From Odobenus rosmarus divergens (lineage: Eukaryota; Chordata; Mammalia; Carnivora; Odobenidae): 64,000 nt of DNA. Shown here one piece after another: positions 11,241 to 24,054 of this stretch. The number at the start of each line of letters is the position of its first letter. Within the stretch, counting starts at the first letter, position 1. The position numbers were made by a program, and so were the translations under genes. Where the stretch lies: positions 569,822 through 633,821 of the forward strand of contig NW_004450665.1 of NCBI RefSeq assembly GCF_000321225.1, read 5' to 3'. The notes beneath the pieces are model-generated. The model was given only the letters and a program-made list of their open reading frames with translations, had not been told where the DNA came from and did no database searches.

Positions 11241-12811
11241 AAATGGAAAAACTTTCATTAAATTGTTGATATGAGCAAGTGATTAAATAACATGGATGAG
11301 GTGTATATGTGTGTGTCTGCATAGCAATCCAAAATGACATTAATCAAAGTATGCATTGTGCTTATCTCTTAGTTGGAGACCATTGGGTGATGTTTGCTTT
11401 CTTTATGTTTTTCTCTTTTGCTCAAATTTGCTGCATGAGTATTTGTTATGTTTATGATCATAAACAGTTAATGATACCATTTATTTTTTTGATCTGATTA
11501 TGCAAGAACTTCTTTAGGAAGTTCTGCACTTCCTAGGTGACCTGTCCAAAGCCCTGTAGCCCGGTGGTTGCCCAACGTCAGGAGAACAGAGTCTACCAGT
11601 CCCTAGCACATAGGTCAGATGACTGCTATAAACTAAAATGATTAAGGGGAAAAGGAACCATCCATGGATTTAGACTAAAACAACTAGAAGATTCCAGACT
11701 GTAAAAACAAAAGCTAGAAGTTCTGCCGTAATGGGCTATGTGACCTTGAGCAAGACTTATGACCTCTCAGGTACTGCTCTCCATTTGTAAAATCACTCTC
11801 TGAAGTTCTTGTCACCCTAAGTAAAGAGGTAAACTGAGGCAAGCGCAAATTGTGTATATTCAGGAATAGCAGAGGGATTGTAATTTGGAAAACACATGTT
11901 GTAGCAAACCACAGACGACTCTATTGAGGGCCTGGGGCAGGCTGTATTTATGGGCAAGGAATACAAAGACAGGGAAGTCCAGCCAGAATCCAAGTAGTAA
12001 GTTCATTGGCTTGAGGATGGGGAGAGATTCTTGGTGGATATGCGTTGGTCAGGAGAGAGGTCTCTGTCTTCTAGAAATTAGGCATTAATGGACATTCAGT
12101 CTCTTAGTTCTTGAGTTGCATTCTTCTGAAGGTGCATGCGTGAGATTTTCCATTTCATGCCCTCCAATTCCACCTTAGATTGAAATCCTTTCACATTCCT
12201 ATCCCTGTAATACAAAGGATGAGACTTTTGACACAGGGGAAACATATACTTATTTAATTACTAGTTTGTTCATCTTAACAAAATCTGAAAAGACTAGTGT
12301 TGGTCTAAGTATTTATTCACAGTTGGGATGGAGGAATGAGGTGGTTGATTCTGCACTAAAAATTTGAAAAAAGCAAATTTAGTAAAAACTAAAGGAACCC
12401 TGTCTTTAAAATTATATAAAATCTATGACCTTGAAAGTTTGTTTATACTCAAAAAGATTTCATAAAGTTTTGGATAAATGTGTGATGAGGTATTTATCAT
12501 AGGGAATATGGGAATTCATGTTCACAACTGGAAATTCATTGCCCCAACTGTTGAGTTTGATTCATGAGAGGCTGTCATTGTCCCTCTGCACCACTGTCAG
12601 GAGCCAGAATTAACATGGATAGAATTCGTACAAACACAAGCTGTCTGTCTTGTGCTCTATAATTTCTAGATAAGTCTTAATTTCTTAATAAAGTGCATCA
12701 AGTTACCAAATATATACAAAGCCTAAAATAATCACAGGCCAAAACTCAGGTATTTTTCTAATATCTTTTCCTTCTCATTTTACTCTGAAAATACTAGAAG
12801 AAATACCTCTC
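11241..12811. other. Mostly unassigned; possible MIR trace at 11730-11800
   Basis: TATGTGACCTTGAGCAAGAC...CTCCATTTGTAAAATCACTC near 11738-11795 resembles a MIR core in the plus direction. No gene or other nameable element is seen in the remainder. Confidence 0.35.
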
Positions 12812-12990
12812 TTGAATACCTGCATTGTACCAGGCCCTGTGGCTACCTGCATTACTTCATCTAATCCCCACATTTGACTGTCAGGATGGTATTATTCCCA
12901 TTTGCTCACAAGGGAAAGTCAAGGCTTGGGAGGTTAAGAACATGCACACATCTAGGGGGTTGGAAGTGGTAGATCTGGATCTTCCCACAG
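12812..12990 (-). mobile_element. MIR SINE
   Basis: Antisense MIR order: TTGTACCAGGCCCTGTGGCT, TACTTCATCTAATCCCCACA, TATTATTCCCATTTGCTCAC, AGGTTAAGAACATGCACACA, GTGGTAGATCTGGATC. Confidence 0.75.
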
Positions 12991-14840
12991 CTTATTCTGG
13001 TGAGTAGCACATTGTCCCCAGCTCCTGACACGCTGGGCTGTTGATGCTTAATGAGGATCACTGTGGCTTCAGTGGAATTACTCCTCTGACTTAATGAGTC
13101 TGCTGAATACCAGAGGGTGTCCTGTAGAATATGTTTCTTTGACCCAGATTTGACTTCCTGTTACCCTTTTTAACGTTGACTTCCTTTTTAACTAAAGGGA
13201 AGCAACACATTACCAACTCACATAACATAGGATATTTTCAGAATGTTTAATAATTTGTTCTGCACAAAGAAAAACCTGTACTTTGTCTTTCCCTGAAAGA
13301 TAATCTTCAAGGTATTTCCCCTGAACCTTTTTTTTTTCTCTGTAGATTATAAAGGATGTGCAAAGACAGGGAAGAGGCCCTCCCACCAGAAGTTAGGATG
13401 ACAGATGAGGAAGCTTAATTGTGACAGGCAGTGTTTGGTCCTTTCCCTATATCTTCTGGGAGAATGGAGCCGTCATTCAATCAGCTGGGAGCCTGGTCAA
13501 TAGGGTGTGTCCCTGTGTGTGATGCGTATACAAGGGGGCCTTCCATAATTGCACGAGGCAGACAATTCATCTGGAAGCTCTAGAAAATGAGAGGGGGGAA
13601 AACGATCTCTAAATGTATATATCTGGGTTCTGAAAAGTAGAGACTTGAAGTTGTGGCAGGCTACTTTATAATTAAATCAGTCACCGAGGTTGGTTTTCAT
13701 AGCAGTCCAATTCCAGATGTGATCATCACACAATGAACCGTGCCTTTATAAATGTTACATTTCCCGGGATCAAAACATCTGCCAGGATTTTCCTCCCAGT
13801 TTCAAGAGTTTAAATACCACATTATTTTGAATAATGCTCTTCTCTACTGGTGTTTTGTATCATGGAGAACAGTTGGAGGGCATGGCATGGAATAACAGAC
13901 AAAGGAAAACCTTCCTCCTGTTTTTATAAAAAACAGAATTCACTCTACTCACATCCTGCTGTCCAGCCTTGATTCACGTGGGCCAATTTCTCATCTGGCT
14001 ACTAAGATAAATGTAGCATTTACTGAATAAAGGTGATCATATTTTCTTCTCTGTGATATACCAATCTTGATGGGTCAGAATGCGCTTGTTCTCTAGACGC
14101 ACGATCCGCTACCTAGAGAGGTATCTCACTCTTCTGCGATTTGAACCTGGTCTCTAATTTATTTCTATTTTGAACTGAATTTACAAGCTGATTACCCATC
14201 AGAGAAAGAGGCTGGCATAATCAAGTTAGACAAGGGCAGGCTCCTTGGAGTCCTTCTTGGGTAGCTTTTCTAATAGACTGAAGCTAATTCTGAGACTGTA
14301 CCTGTCACTAGAAACAGTGTCTAATTCCCATGCAACTGTATGGGTTTGTGTGAAATACTCTCTTTCTGAGACCCCCCCAGACAGTTAGGATTCGTCTCAG
14401 TTCTGAAGCGCTGAACAATTACAGAGACATTCTCCTGTACTAAAAATTATATGCAGGCTGAATGACGGCAATTCAATGGTGGTAGATACAATGAAAATAA
14501 ATTATATAAATGAACTATGAGAGTAATTAGAACCAGAAATGTTGATGAGTTAATCACCATGTCTAGGTACTGATGGCACTGAAGTTTTTAAAAATTTTAA
14601 AAATTAGATCTTAAGACAAGAAATAAGTTGAAAAGCATTAGAAATAATTTGTAATGGAGGCGAAATTCCTCTCTGTGGCATTCATCCTCTCTCCTTGGCA
14701 AGGAGGATAAAGATCTCCAAATCCTCTGGACAGAATTTAGGGCCTTGACAACATGAAGTTTGCATGACAGAGAGGTGCATAAGTCTGGTCTGAACTAAGG
14801 GATGAATTAGAAGTCAAAGCAGAAATGGCCTTATCGGTTC
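12991..14840. other. Unassigned unique sequence
   Basis: Nearly 1.9 kb without a recognised element or gene. The absence of decayed-repeat signatures at 13650-14170 leaves room for conserved non-coding DNA, which cannot be tested here. Confidence 0.4.
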
Positions 14841-15040
14841 AATAATTCAAACTTTGAGGAGCTCCTGGGTGGCTCACTCAGTTAAAACATCCGACTCTTG
14901 ATTTTGGCTCAGGTCATGATCTCAGGGTCGTGAGATCGAGCCCCGTGACATGTTGGGCTCTGTGCTCAGCGGGGAGTCTGCTTGAGATTCTCTCTCCCCT
15001 CCTAAAAAGATAAAAATAAAAAATAATTAAAACTTTGAGG
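14841..15040 (+). mobile_element. SINEC (CAN-SINE), older subtype, with TSD
   Basis: The body 14860-15021 contains CTCCTGGGTGGCTCACTC, CAGGTCATGATCTCAGGGTC and AGTCTGCTTGAGATTCTCTC. The TSD AATAATTCAAACTTTGAGG (14841-14859) recurs with one change at 15022-15040. The GATCTCAGGGTCGTGAGATC and TGAGATTCTC forms mark the older subtype, also seen at 15.8 and 58.5 kb. The CT tail is short. Confidence 0.95.
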
Positions 15041-15669
15041 GGAATCTAAGAATAAAATTTAGAGCAAATCGGTAAGTATAAATAAAGAAAACTTTAAAAA
15101 GGACTGATAACATAGTATCAGTGTGAACACTCCCTTTTTTTCTTGCTCTTTTAAACACCCATGTTTCCATCTGTGTTCACTGAAAAGCCTGGAACCGCTG
15201 GCAGCAATAAACCCCACCAAAGCCCAGGGGGTGGACTCTAAGTACAATACGAAGGCTAATGATGCCACTTCAAAGGGTCCTAGGAGCCTGCTTAAAGAGG
15301 CTCCTGCAGGCGAAAGATGATATAATTTCAACCTCAAAGACAAGAATGGTTACAGCTGATGAAAACAGATCACCTACGCCACCCCCAGTGAAACTGTTGA
15401 TTCGGGTCATCAGCAGATGGTAAAACATTAGTGCACATTTGATGGGAAATCACGGTGGTGGGATCAGGCTGACACTACCTGACCCACACGGAGTTATCTT
15501 AACCTGACTGACGTGTCACTCGGACGTGTCACTGTTACCCCTGAGATGATGCCGTGTAATGTACAGAGTACCACTTCCGAGGTAGCTTGGAGGATCACAA
15601 CTCCAACCGAATCACACCTTTGGATTTCAAGTCCAGTTGGTGGGAAATACAGAGGCTAGAGTATCAAGC
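15041..15669. other. Unassigned; possibly the upstream part of the following L1
   Basis: May be the 5' continuation of the L1M 3' UTR below, but too diverged to be sure. The frames at 15059-15343 are not recognised. Confidence 0.35.
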
Positions 15670-16445
15670 TGACCCACAAGAAGCAATCAGTCAAATGTAA
15701 AATGTCACAGACTTGAACAGAATAATTTTTATAATTCCTGAGTAAGTCAAAGGAAAAAAATGAAAAAGGTAAGGATGGAGTGCTGTAGGTGCTTTGAAGA
15801 AACAAATGAGATGGGTACGTGGGTGGCTCGGTCAGTGAAGCGTCTGACTCTTGGTTTCAGCTCAGGTCATGATCTCAGGGTCGTAAGATCAAGCCCCACG
15901 TGGGGCTCTGTGCTCAGCGGGGAGTCTGCTTGAGATTCTCTCCCTCTGCTCCTCCCCCTGCTCGCTCTCCTTCTCTCTCTTTATCTCTATCTCTCTCTAA
16001 AATCTTTAAAAAAAAAAAAGAAACAAGTGAGATTAACAACCAGTATAATGCATGGGACATTTTTGGATCCTGATTCAAACAAGTAAGTCATAAATATACC
16101 TTTTTAGACAACAGGGGAAATTTGAGTATGGACTAGGTGTTAGGTGATAATAAGGATAATAAGAATTGTTTAGTAATTTTAGGAGAAACAATAATCCATC
16201 GCATTATATAAGAGAAAAACATAGAGTATACTGAAGTATTTATGGGTAAATTACTTGATATTTGGAATTCGATTGAAGGTATCTCAGCCAAGAGAAGGAG
16301 GGGCATAGAGAAAAGGTGGAAATAAATGAAACAAAAACAGCAAAGTAATGGCTTTGAGGCTTAGCAATAGATCCATGTGGACTGTATTTTCCACTTTTGG
16401 CATGCCTAGAAATTTTCATAATCAGTTAAAAATAAAATCGAAGCG
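15670..16445 (+). mobile_element. Old L1M 3' UTR, split by a SINE
   Basis: TTTTTGGATCCTGATTCAAA, GGGGAAATTTGAGTATGGAC, TAATTTTAGGAGAAACAATA, CTGAAGTATTTATGGGTAAA and AATTTTCATAATCAGTTAAA follow the known order of old L1 (L1MB-L1MD type) 3' UTRs. The SINE at 15813-16017 interrupts it, so this L1 is older than that SINE. Confidence 0.7.
15797..16033 (+). mobile_element. SINEC, older subtype, with TSD
   Basis: The body 15813-16017 contains CAGGTCATGATCTCAGGGTC and GGGGAGTCTGCTTGAGATTC, plus a long CT-rich tail and A run. The TSD AAGAAACAAATGAGAT (15797-15812) recurs as AAGAAACAAGTGAGAT (16018-16033). Inserted into the L1M 3' UTR. Confidence 0.95.
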
Positions 16446-18084
16446 TTGTCTAGGCACACACAAAAAAAGACAGGCAAGAGACATGAGGCATGAGCTTCCA
16501 CTGCAATTTTCTATCCATTTATAAGTGTTCCCTGAAATCTTCATATGAAAGAGAGGATTGTGAGCGCTAAATAGATGCCTACGTAAGTACTAGAAGGAAT
16601 AAAGAAAGAGAAGGCTTGGTGAGTTGTGACCTCTGGCAGAAAAATTGCCCCTAACAGCATGGCTGCTGGTGCTTAGATTCATCTGGGTGATGGGGATTGC
16701 CAGGAAGACTTGTGTTTAGTGACATTTGGAACCAGCATCTTCCTAAACTGTGTCTCCATAGATGAGTTGGACATGAGGTACATTTGGAGAAAAAATACAG
16801 AGAAACATACTCCTTGGTGATTTGTCACATTTCACAAATTTTTGCTGTATTTTGGTTTTGTTTTTAAAAGGTCTCTAGCATTAACGCAATAGTATACAAG
16901 AGTATTACAGTTAAAGTCAGGACCAACTTAATGGTTATATGTATGTGCAGCCACAGGGACTTTGCTTGCAAGGGCCCTACAGTCGGTTCAATGATTTGCT
17001 GCCACCATCTTGAAACTCTCATACGTTTTGAAGAGGGAGCCTCAAATTTTCATTTTGCACTGGACCCTCCAAATGATGTGGCCAGTCCTGGTAAAAGTAT
17101 ATGTGTTGGGAGAGAGTAGATTTAGTAGGCTTGATTAAGTTTATAATTCATTCACCTGAAGGAGTCACTTTTATAATACCTTTAGTTTTTCAACCTCCCG
17201 ACTCCTTTGGGGTCTGCTAAGCAAACACAGGCTCCAGCAATGTATTATCACCCAGGACACTATTAACTTCATGAACATGACACTCAAAGGCAAAGGCCAA
17301 TTTTAGAACATGATTGTTGCTATCTAGATCAAGAATTCGTTTTGAAATACAATTTTCAGATACAGTCGTGCTTGTAGTTCTAAAACATTGAGCTTTAAGA
17401 AAAGGTAGTCCTGTCTAAACATAGGGAGCTCGTCTGGCGGTCTTTATAATACAAACGATTACATTTTCTGAGTGTTAGCAAAACATGCACAGTTACTATT
17501 TGATATGTTCATGTTCTAATAGCAATGTGATACCCAATTAATAGCAATCTTTCCATGATCTCAGCTGTGTGGAAATCTTTACTGAAGTCACCCAGAAAGT
17601 CATTGACACCCTGTGGCCTGTATTCTTGCATACTGCAGGTTAGGATGGCTGATGTTTTGTTGCAGTGCCGAAGTTCATCATGGTCTAAGAACACTGAAGA
17701 AAGACTGAGACGTGAGTGTGAACTAATCACCATTAAAAACAGATTTAAAAAGTAATCCTGAAGGTCAGTTTTTAAGAAGAATTTTTTTTTTCGAACAATT
17801 CCTAATTCTTCCAATAATGATAAGATGCTTCCAGAAGGGAATACTTTTTCTAAGAAATTACTATTAGAACTGTATGCAGGAAGTTTTTTTTTTTTTTTTT
17901 TTTTAATTAACCTTTTATGGTAACTCCACCTGGTCACTAGTTTTTACACGCCAAAGACAAGGACTTTCCTTTGGATTTCTAGGTGGGTTTTCATGTGATC
18001 TTTGGTATTCAAGAAAGGAACCAAATCATAGCCTCTCAAATTGATACCACTTTCTACCCTTTTCTCTCATAAGCATATTTATAT
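16446..18084. other. Unassigned; T tract at 17884-17904
   Basis: Contains a 21-base T run. The part at 16940-17110 (TGATTTGCTGCCACCATCTT, TTTTGCACTGGACCCTCC) reads like an old interspersed repeat I cannot name. The 142-codon frame on the minus strand (17509-17937) begins inside the homopolymer and is treated as chance. Confidence 0.4.
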
Positions 18085-18512
18085 ATGCTATATTTATTTT
18101 TATCATGCTCTTTTTTTCTCCCTCTCCCTCTTTTTCTCCAAATAATATTTATCATGGCTAATTACATGAAAATTTATTTCTTCTTTTATAGATGTACCAC
18201 AATTTATGTGGCCATCCCTCACGTGGATAGTTTTTCTGTTTCTAATATTTACTGTTTCAAATGCTGCTATATTATACCTCCTTAAAGATTTTTTCCACAT
18301 TTGTTCTCTTATTTGTATTAAATTCCTAGAGGTATGCTACTGGGTTATAACGTAATACATTTAACATTTTGGAACATGCCCCCAAAGATTGTGCCAATAT
18401 ACACTTCTGCCAACAGTGGTTTTAGACTGTTTTCCCTAACCACTAACAATACTGCATATATTAATTTTTCAATTCCAATATTACCGGCAAAAAAATTGTT
18501 TTAATTTGCATT
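18085..18512 (-). mobile_element. Old L1 (L1ME-like), left part of a nested pair
   Basis: Antisense ORF2 3' phrases: ATGTACCACAATTTATGTGG, TTAAATTCCTAGAGGTATGC, GTGCCAATATACACTTCTGC and TTGTTTTAATTTGCATTTCT. It is broken at about 18513 by the T-rich 3' end of another L1. Confidence 0.75.
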
Positions 18513-19770
18513 TCTTTTTTTCAACTTTATGGCGGTTATGTAACTGACAAAACTGTGAGATATTCAAAGTGTATAATGTGAGATTTTGACCTGCATATAT
18601 ACTGTGAAATAAATTCATTGAGTTAATTAACACATCCATCACCTTACATTTTTACCTTTGTTTTTGGTAAAAACATTTTAGAATACAGTGTTACCAACTA
18701 TAAACACCATGTTATATAGTAGCTCCTCAGATGTTATTCATCTCACAAGTGGAAGTTTGCACTTACCCACTTCCTAATTCCCCCACCTCCCCAGCCTTGC
18801 AAATCACTTTTCCAATCTTTCTCTGAGTTCAACTTTTTTTTTAATCCCACTGATAAGTGATATCATGCAGTGTTCTTCCTTTGCTCGCTTATTTCACTTA
18901 GCATAATGTCCTCCACTTTTCATCCATGCCATTGCAAATGGCAGGATGTCCTTTTTTAAGGCTGAAGTAATATTCTATTGTATGTATATATCACATTTTC
19001 TTTATCCATTTATCTGTCAATGGACATTAAATTGTTTCCAATCCTTAGTTATTGTGATGAATCCTGCAATGAATATAGGAATACAGATGTCTCTTGGAGA
19101 TAATGATTTTGTTTCCTGTGGATATATACCAAGGAGTGGGCTTGCTGGATCATATGGTAGTCAAATTTCAAATTCTTGAGAAACCTCCATACTGTTTTCC
19201 ATGGCGACTGTCCTAGTTTTCATTTCCATCATCAGGGAGCAAGGTTTCTCTTTTCTCCACATCTTTGCTAGCTTTTGTTATCTCTTATTTTTTTGATCAC
19301 AGGCATTCATCTAGATATGAAGTGATACCTCATTGAGGTTTTGATTTGCTTTTCCTGATGATTAATGACGTTGAGCACCTTTTCATATACTTCTTGGTCA
19401 TTTATATGCGTTCTTTGTAAAAATGTTTGTTCAGATCCTTTGCCCCTTTTTAAATTGGGTTACTTGGGTTTTTTGCTATTGACTTGTATGAGTTCCTTGT
19501 ATATTTTGGGTATTACCTTTTATCAAATGTGTTTTGCAAATTTTTTCTCCAGCTCCATAGGTTGCCTTTTCATTTGTCGGTGATTTCTTTTGCTGTGCAG
19601 AATCTTTTCAGTTTAATGTACTTCCACCAGTTTATTTTTGCTTTTGTTGCCTTTCCTTTTGGTGTCAAAGCAAAAAAAAAAGTCATTACCAAGACTAATG
19701 TCAAGGAGGTAATCTTCTACATTTTCCTCTGTGAGTTTTGCAGTTTTCATTTTTTTCTAAATGTTTATCA
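18513..19770 (-). mobile_element. L1 (L1MA/L1MB-like) inserted into the older L1
   Basis: The 3' UTR comes first (AACTTTATGGCGGTTATGTA, AATTAACACATCCATCACC), then antisense ORF2: TATTTCACTTAGCATAATGT, TCTGTCAATGGACATTAAAT, GGATATATACCAAGGAGTGG, CATACTGTTTTCCATGGCGA and CAGATCCTTTGCCCCTTTTT. It retains about 1.26 kb, 5'-truncated. Frames here are antisense to ORF2 and code for nothing. Confidence 0.85.
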
Positions 19771-19774
19771 TTTT

Positions 19775-19905
19775 TCCCAAAACAAATCAACTGAATTTTC
19801 AGTCATTTTCCTTACTAATTTTAAGTGCTGCCTCTATATTATCATAAGCAACTGGATTTTAAATTTTAATCCAATTTTTTCTTCAAAAGAGTCATTTTCT
19901 AGGTA
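19775..19905 (-). mobile_element. Probable continuation of the older L1
   Basis: TCATTTTCCTTACTAATTTT and AGTGCTGCCTCTATATTATC align in order with the L1 antisense phrase around CCACCTTTGTCATAAATCAA. That lies several hundred bases further 5' in the element than where the left part stops, so sequence seems to be missing. Confidence 0.45.
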
Positions 19906-19939
19906 GACCATGTCTATGGATAAGGATATGTTTGGTATT

Positions 19940-20162
19940 TAAACTCTGCAGAGCAGGGTGCCTGGGTGGCTCAGTCATTAAGCATCTGCCTTCGGCTCAG
20001 GTCATGATCCCAGGGTTCTGGGATTGAGCCCTGCATTGGGCTCCCTGCTCTGCAGGGAGCCTGATTCTCCCTCCCCCTCTGCCTGCCACTCCCCCTGCTT
20101 GTACACTCTCTCTCTGTCAAATAAATAAATAAAGTCTTTTAAAAAAATAAACTCTGCAAAGC
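19940..20162 (+). mobile_element. SINEC, younger subtype, with TSD
   Basis: The body 19955-20147 contains TCTGCCTTCGGCTCAGGTCA, ATGATCCCAGGGTTCTGGGA and CAAATAAATAAATAAAGTCT. The TSD TAAACTCTGCAGAGC (19940-19954) recurs with one change at 20148-20162. Confidence 0.95.
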
Positions 20163-20289
20163 TATTATCCATAGCCAATTCTTTCATCTTATTTTTATTC
20201 ACTTTCAAGGTAGCTTGCTATATGTGGATGAGATACACAGGTGAACAAGCCATGTCTTAAATCTAAATGAAGTAGGAAGAAATTGTTCT

Positions 20290-20530
20290 AACCAGTTACA
20301 TTTATTGGGTATCAGTTATGTTCTAGGTACTGTTTTTTGTTGTTGTTGTTGTTCTTTTGAAAAATTTTCCTTATTTAATTACCCCAACAAACCTATTAGT
20401 TAGCTATTGTTCTCTCTTATTTTACTGATAAGGAAGCTAAGGTTCAAAGAGATCATGAACCTGCCCAACACCATAAAGTTGTTAGAGATAGAGCCAGAAT
20501 GGAGACCTACATCTTATTTAAAACCTACTT
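20290..20530 (-). mobile_element. MIR SINE containing a (GTT)n insertion
   Basis: Antisense MIR order: CAGTTATGTTCTAGGTACTG, TTATTTTACTGATAAGGAAG, AAGGTTCAAAGAGATCATGA and GATAGAGCCAGAATGGAGAC. A GTT microsatellite at 20338-20353 splits its left part. Confidence 0.75.
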
Positions 20531-20539
20531 CCTTACACT

Positions 20540-23500
20540 AATCTTTGCTCACAATTAATAACCTTGCAAGGCCAGTTGTAATAAATCCCTTCAATGTGAT
20601 GCAAAGTGTTGCGAAAGACATTTTAAGTGAAGGAAGACAAAATTTTTTATTTTGAAGACGGTTGTCAGATGTTGTCCACAGACTGTCCTGTCCTATGGAG
20701 TCTTTGCAGCCTGTTGTCATGACTTCATGTTGTTTTCAGGGACTCTCTTTCCTCCCTTCATGAGAACTACTAGAGCAGTTCATGGTGGTAATAGTTTAAC
20801 GGCTATGGGTTTACCCAGGCCTGTTATTTAGGTTTACAGAGCATCAGCTTCCACCTAAGAACTAAATGAAAATGTGAATTGGATTCTGGATTCATCTCTT
20901 TGTCATCATCCCTTTAGCGAATTCATCAGGGTTAGCCAGAGAACTTCAAAGTTCCAGAATATTCAGATGAGTCTTTTAGACATGAAGGGAGGCAGATGGT
21001 TAAATGGTCAGACAGCTGTGTCATGGAAGTAAGTTGTTAAAGTTATTAAGCCCCCTGGTTGAATAACCTCAGAATCCACTTACATATTGAGACCAGGGAA
21101 TCATATGTCACACCACTTTTTGCTTTAATATTTGTGAACAGGTATAAGAAAGAGAACATCAGAGACCTGCTTACCACATGATGCAAACTGCCAAGTGACT
21201 CGTAATTCTGTCACCTGCTTTGGAGTGGCCCATCACCCATCCCTTGTCCAAATATTTCTCTGCTCTTCCAGTCTTGATTTACTGCTTGCCTGACTTTTCC
21301 AGACAAGCCTCTGTATTTTTCTTTCCTTTATTTTTCTTTTCTTTTTCCTTCATTTTAAAGAGTACCTGTTTCTGAATAAGACATTTCCTTAAATTATCCA
21401 AAGAAACAAATTTCCAGGCAAAGGAAATTTACATTCAAGTGTTGTTTGGAGTTTCAAAGACCGAAGGCTTCACTGCCTTCTCTGTAGCAACTCTGTGTCA
21501 CTTCAGTCCTACTTAGCATGTCGTGGCTGGTCCTAAGAAGATGCGTTTGAAGTCCTAGACATTTCATTTGTACTTTAATTTTGACCTCTCTCTATATAAA
21601 TAGGACAGAAAACCACTGCATGAATTAGCACAGAATAATAATGCATATTGTCCTTGTTCTTTCTTTCAACGTTGTGAAATTTAAATTTTCTGTTCTTATT
21701 TGTCTCTTAATTGGCACTTGTGTTTCTGTATTTTCTTCATGGTAGTTCCCTTGAGTAAGCCTTCAGACAAAAATCGAGTCTGAAGTTTAATAATTATACC
21801 CAACACACCAAAGACTGATTTCAGTCAAATAATTGTAAACGATCAAAAGCCAACTTATTAACACATGGTAAATGTAATTATTTAATTAGAAATGAAAGTT
21901 AGCAAGTTGCATTGATGCAATATGGTCATTGTCTTCAAGCTACCTATTTGTAGAGGGTGTATTTAACACTTTATAAGAAAGTTTTATTAAAAAAACAAAC
22001 CTGGAACTCTGGAACAATAGATTAGCTTAAAATATTTAGGAAGGAGGAAATTGTCATTAAAAAAAATAGAAAGTTTATATACGTATCTCTTCTAGTCTCT
22101 TAGGAGGAAACAAAGTAACATTGAAAAATGAATCAAACCTAGATGAGGAACAAAATTCTTCGCTGTGAGACTTCAGGAACACATAGTTTTTCAGGTTCAT
22201 CAATCTGATTACACAACTAGTTAAAAAGGCAAAATACAGTTGTAATGAAGAAATTTAATTCTCTTAACATCAGCTGCAAGACTTTCTTGGGAAATTGGGA
22301 CATCTGATAACTGTTTTACTTCTCTTACTCCTAATTAATTCTCTAGAAATTTATCAGTAATGTTCCTCTCTCTTCTCTATTTCCGAGAAGCACACAGGAG
22401 CCCCCACACCAGGCAGTGAGAGGCGTTCCAACTAATTTCCCTACCTTAAGCTCTAGCTTGGGTTCTGATGCCCTGAATTGTCAAGGAAGAACCAAGTATC
22501 CTGTCTAAGGCCAGTTCAGCTTTGGGGTGAAATTGGGGTGGGGAGAAGAGAAGTAGCAGGGTCCCTGAACTTGATTTTCATCAGGTTAATAAATATTTTA
22601 TTTCTAACAGCCACAGGCATTTGCTTTAGTTTAGTTACTGTGAAGGAATGCTGTTTTTCTTTAGATTTTCTTGCAATAAGACAGTCTTCTAGTTTCCAAA
22701 GAGTTCCACTTACTAAGGTAATAAAGTATTTTTATTACCTTATTCATTGCATTTTCCAGATAATAAACTATTCATAAAGCCTTGAAGAAAAAGTAAAAAA
22801 AAAAAATTTTTTTTTACATTTATATCCATTTACTATTCCTAAGGACAGTCCAGTATCTCTTCCCACATGTAAACCTTTCTATTAGTAGGTTGTACCTTTG
22901 CTCCCTGATTACTCTTGGTTGTTACTAATAGACTTGAAATTATTTTTGGAAAATAAATTATGTTCAATGTAAATTTAGTAATCCATTTAGAATTCCCTTA
23001 GTTCCTGCAGCCTGTTTATCTAGACTAGTCAGAGTCTTCTGAATCCCATAAGACAGTTTCTCTGAGTACGGCATTTTTTTAATGTGAGAGAAACCTTAGA
23101 CATTCCAAGTAAAATAAAATTTATTTTAAAGCAAAATAAAAAAGGATTACTGACAGCCCAGTGCTCTTTGAAATGAGCACCTACAGCCTACCATTGAGAA
23201 GGAAATGTTAAATTTACTTTCCCCCAATCCATTTGTTAGCTGTAAAAGTGCCCATTATCCATTTAAACTTATTTCCAGACCTGAGATAGCACAATGAGCC
23301 ATATTGTCACATCAGACTCAAAGAAGCAGAGATCTTATCGAAGATCAACCTTTACTAATAACTTGCCCGGTACATGTGAAGACAGAGGCTGTGCATAGAA
23401 ATGTATGCCACCACGGGTCAACCCCCTGGGGTCCTTCCAGGCAACATTAGGATGTGGCCTGGTCCAGATTTAATGTTTGAGATCCATAAGTGATGCATGC

Positions 23501-24050
23501 AGTTATCAAGTGACTCCCTCTGATACATGGATAATTATATAGCTGACCTAACACTTTCCAGTGGGTCATATCCCACAAACCCATAAGTTCCTCATTTGTT
23601 CGCTAAAACAACCTAGACAGACTGGATATAGCCTGCTAGAAGGATTCCACAGGAAGGGCTCTCTTTTTCTCTTTGCTAATAAATACCATTAGGAGTCTGA
23701 TTAGCATGTTTACAAGGAGTCTTTGTTGGGTCATTGATTTCTTTTTCCTCCTCTCTCAGCTCTTCTTGGGTATCCCCATGGGAGAGAAGATGGGTAACAA
23801 ACAAGCTGGAAATTGATTATAGAATACAATGACTATTAGGCAAAGAGTATGGGCTATATTTAAGTTATTTAAAGCCACTGAAGATTTTTGAGACGGATAG
23901 TAACTCTGCCCTTGCTGGAAGACAAACAGCAAGGTTCAGTTAGGAACCTACTAAATCTCAGCCGTTCTGGGAGCATTCAGACCCAGTTGGACACTCACGC
24001 CTAGTCCCTAGCAAGGAAGTCTTAACTGGATATACAGCCCATGAGCTATT
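20540..24050. other. Long stretch without recognisable repeats
   Basis: About 3.5 kb with no nameable mobile element, unusual for this window. It includes an A12T9 block at 22795-22815 and a TAATTA cluster at 21.79-21.89 kb. No exon is recognised. Repeat-poor intergenic DNA of this kind often holds regulatory elements, but the sequence alone does not prove it. Confidence 0.45.
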
Positions 24051-24054
24051 CCCA

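Noticed and set aside
17509..17937. 142-codon open frame, minus strand, with a protein-like C-terminal half
   Set aside because: It begins in a poly-T/poly-A homopolymer and matches no family I know. A frame of this length is about what chance gives for the longest frame in 64 kb of AT-rich DNA read in six frames. A BLASTP or cross-species conservation hit would reopen it.
19484..19906. 140-codon open frame, plus strand
   Set aside because: It is antisense to L1 ORF2; T-rich antisense LINE sequence gives hydrophobic pseudo-proteins.
20538..20720. Possible exon in the repeat-free 20.5-24 kb region
   Set aside because: No frame with plausible splice borders and a recognisable product was seen.
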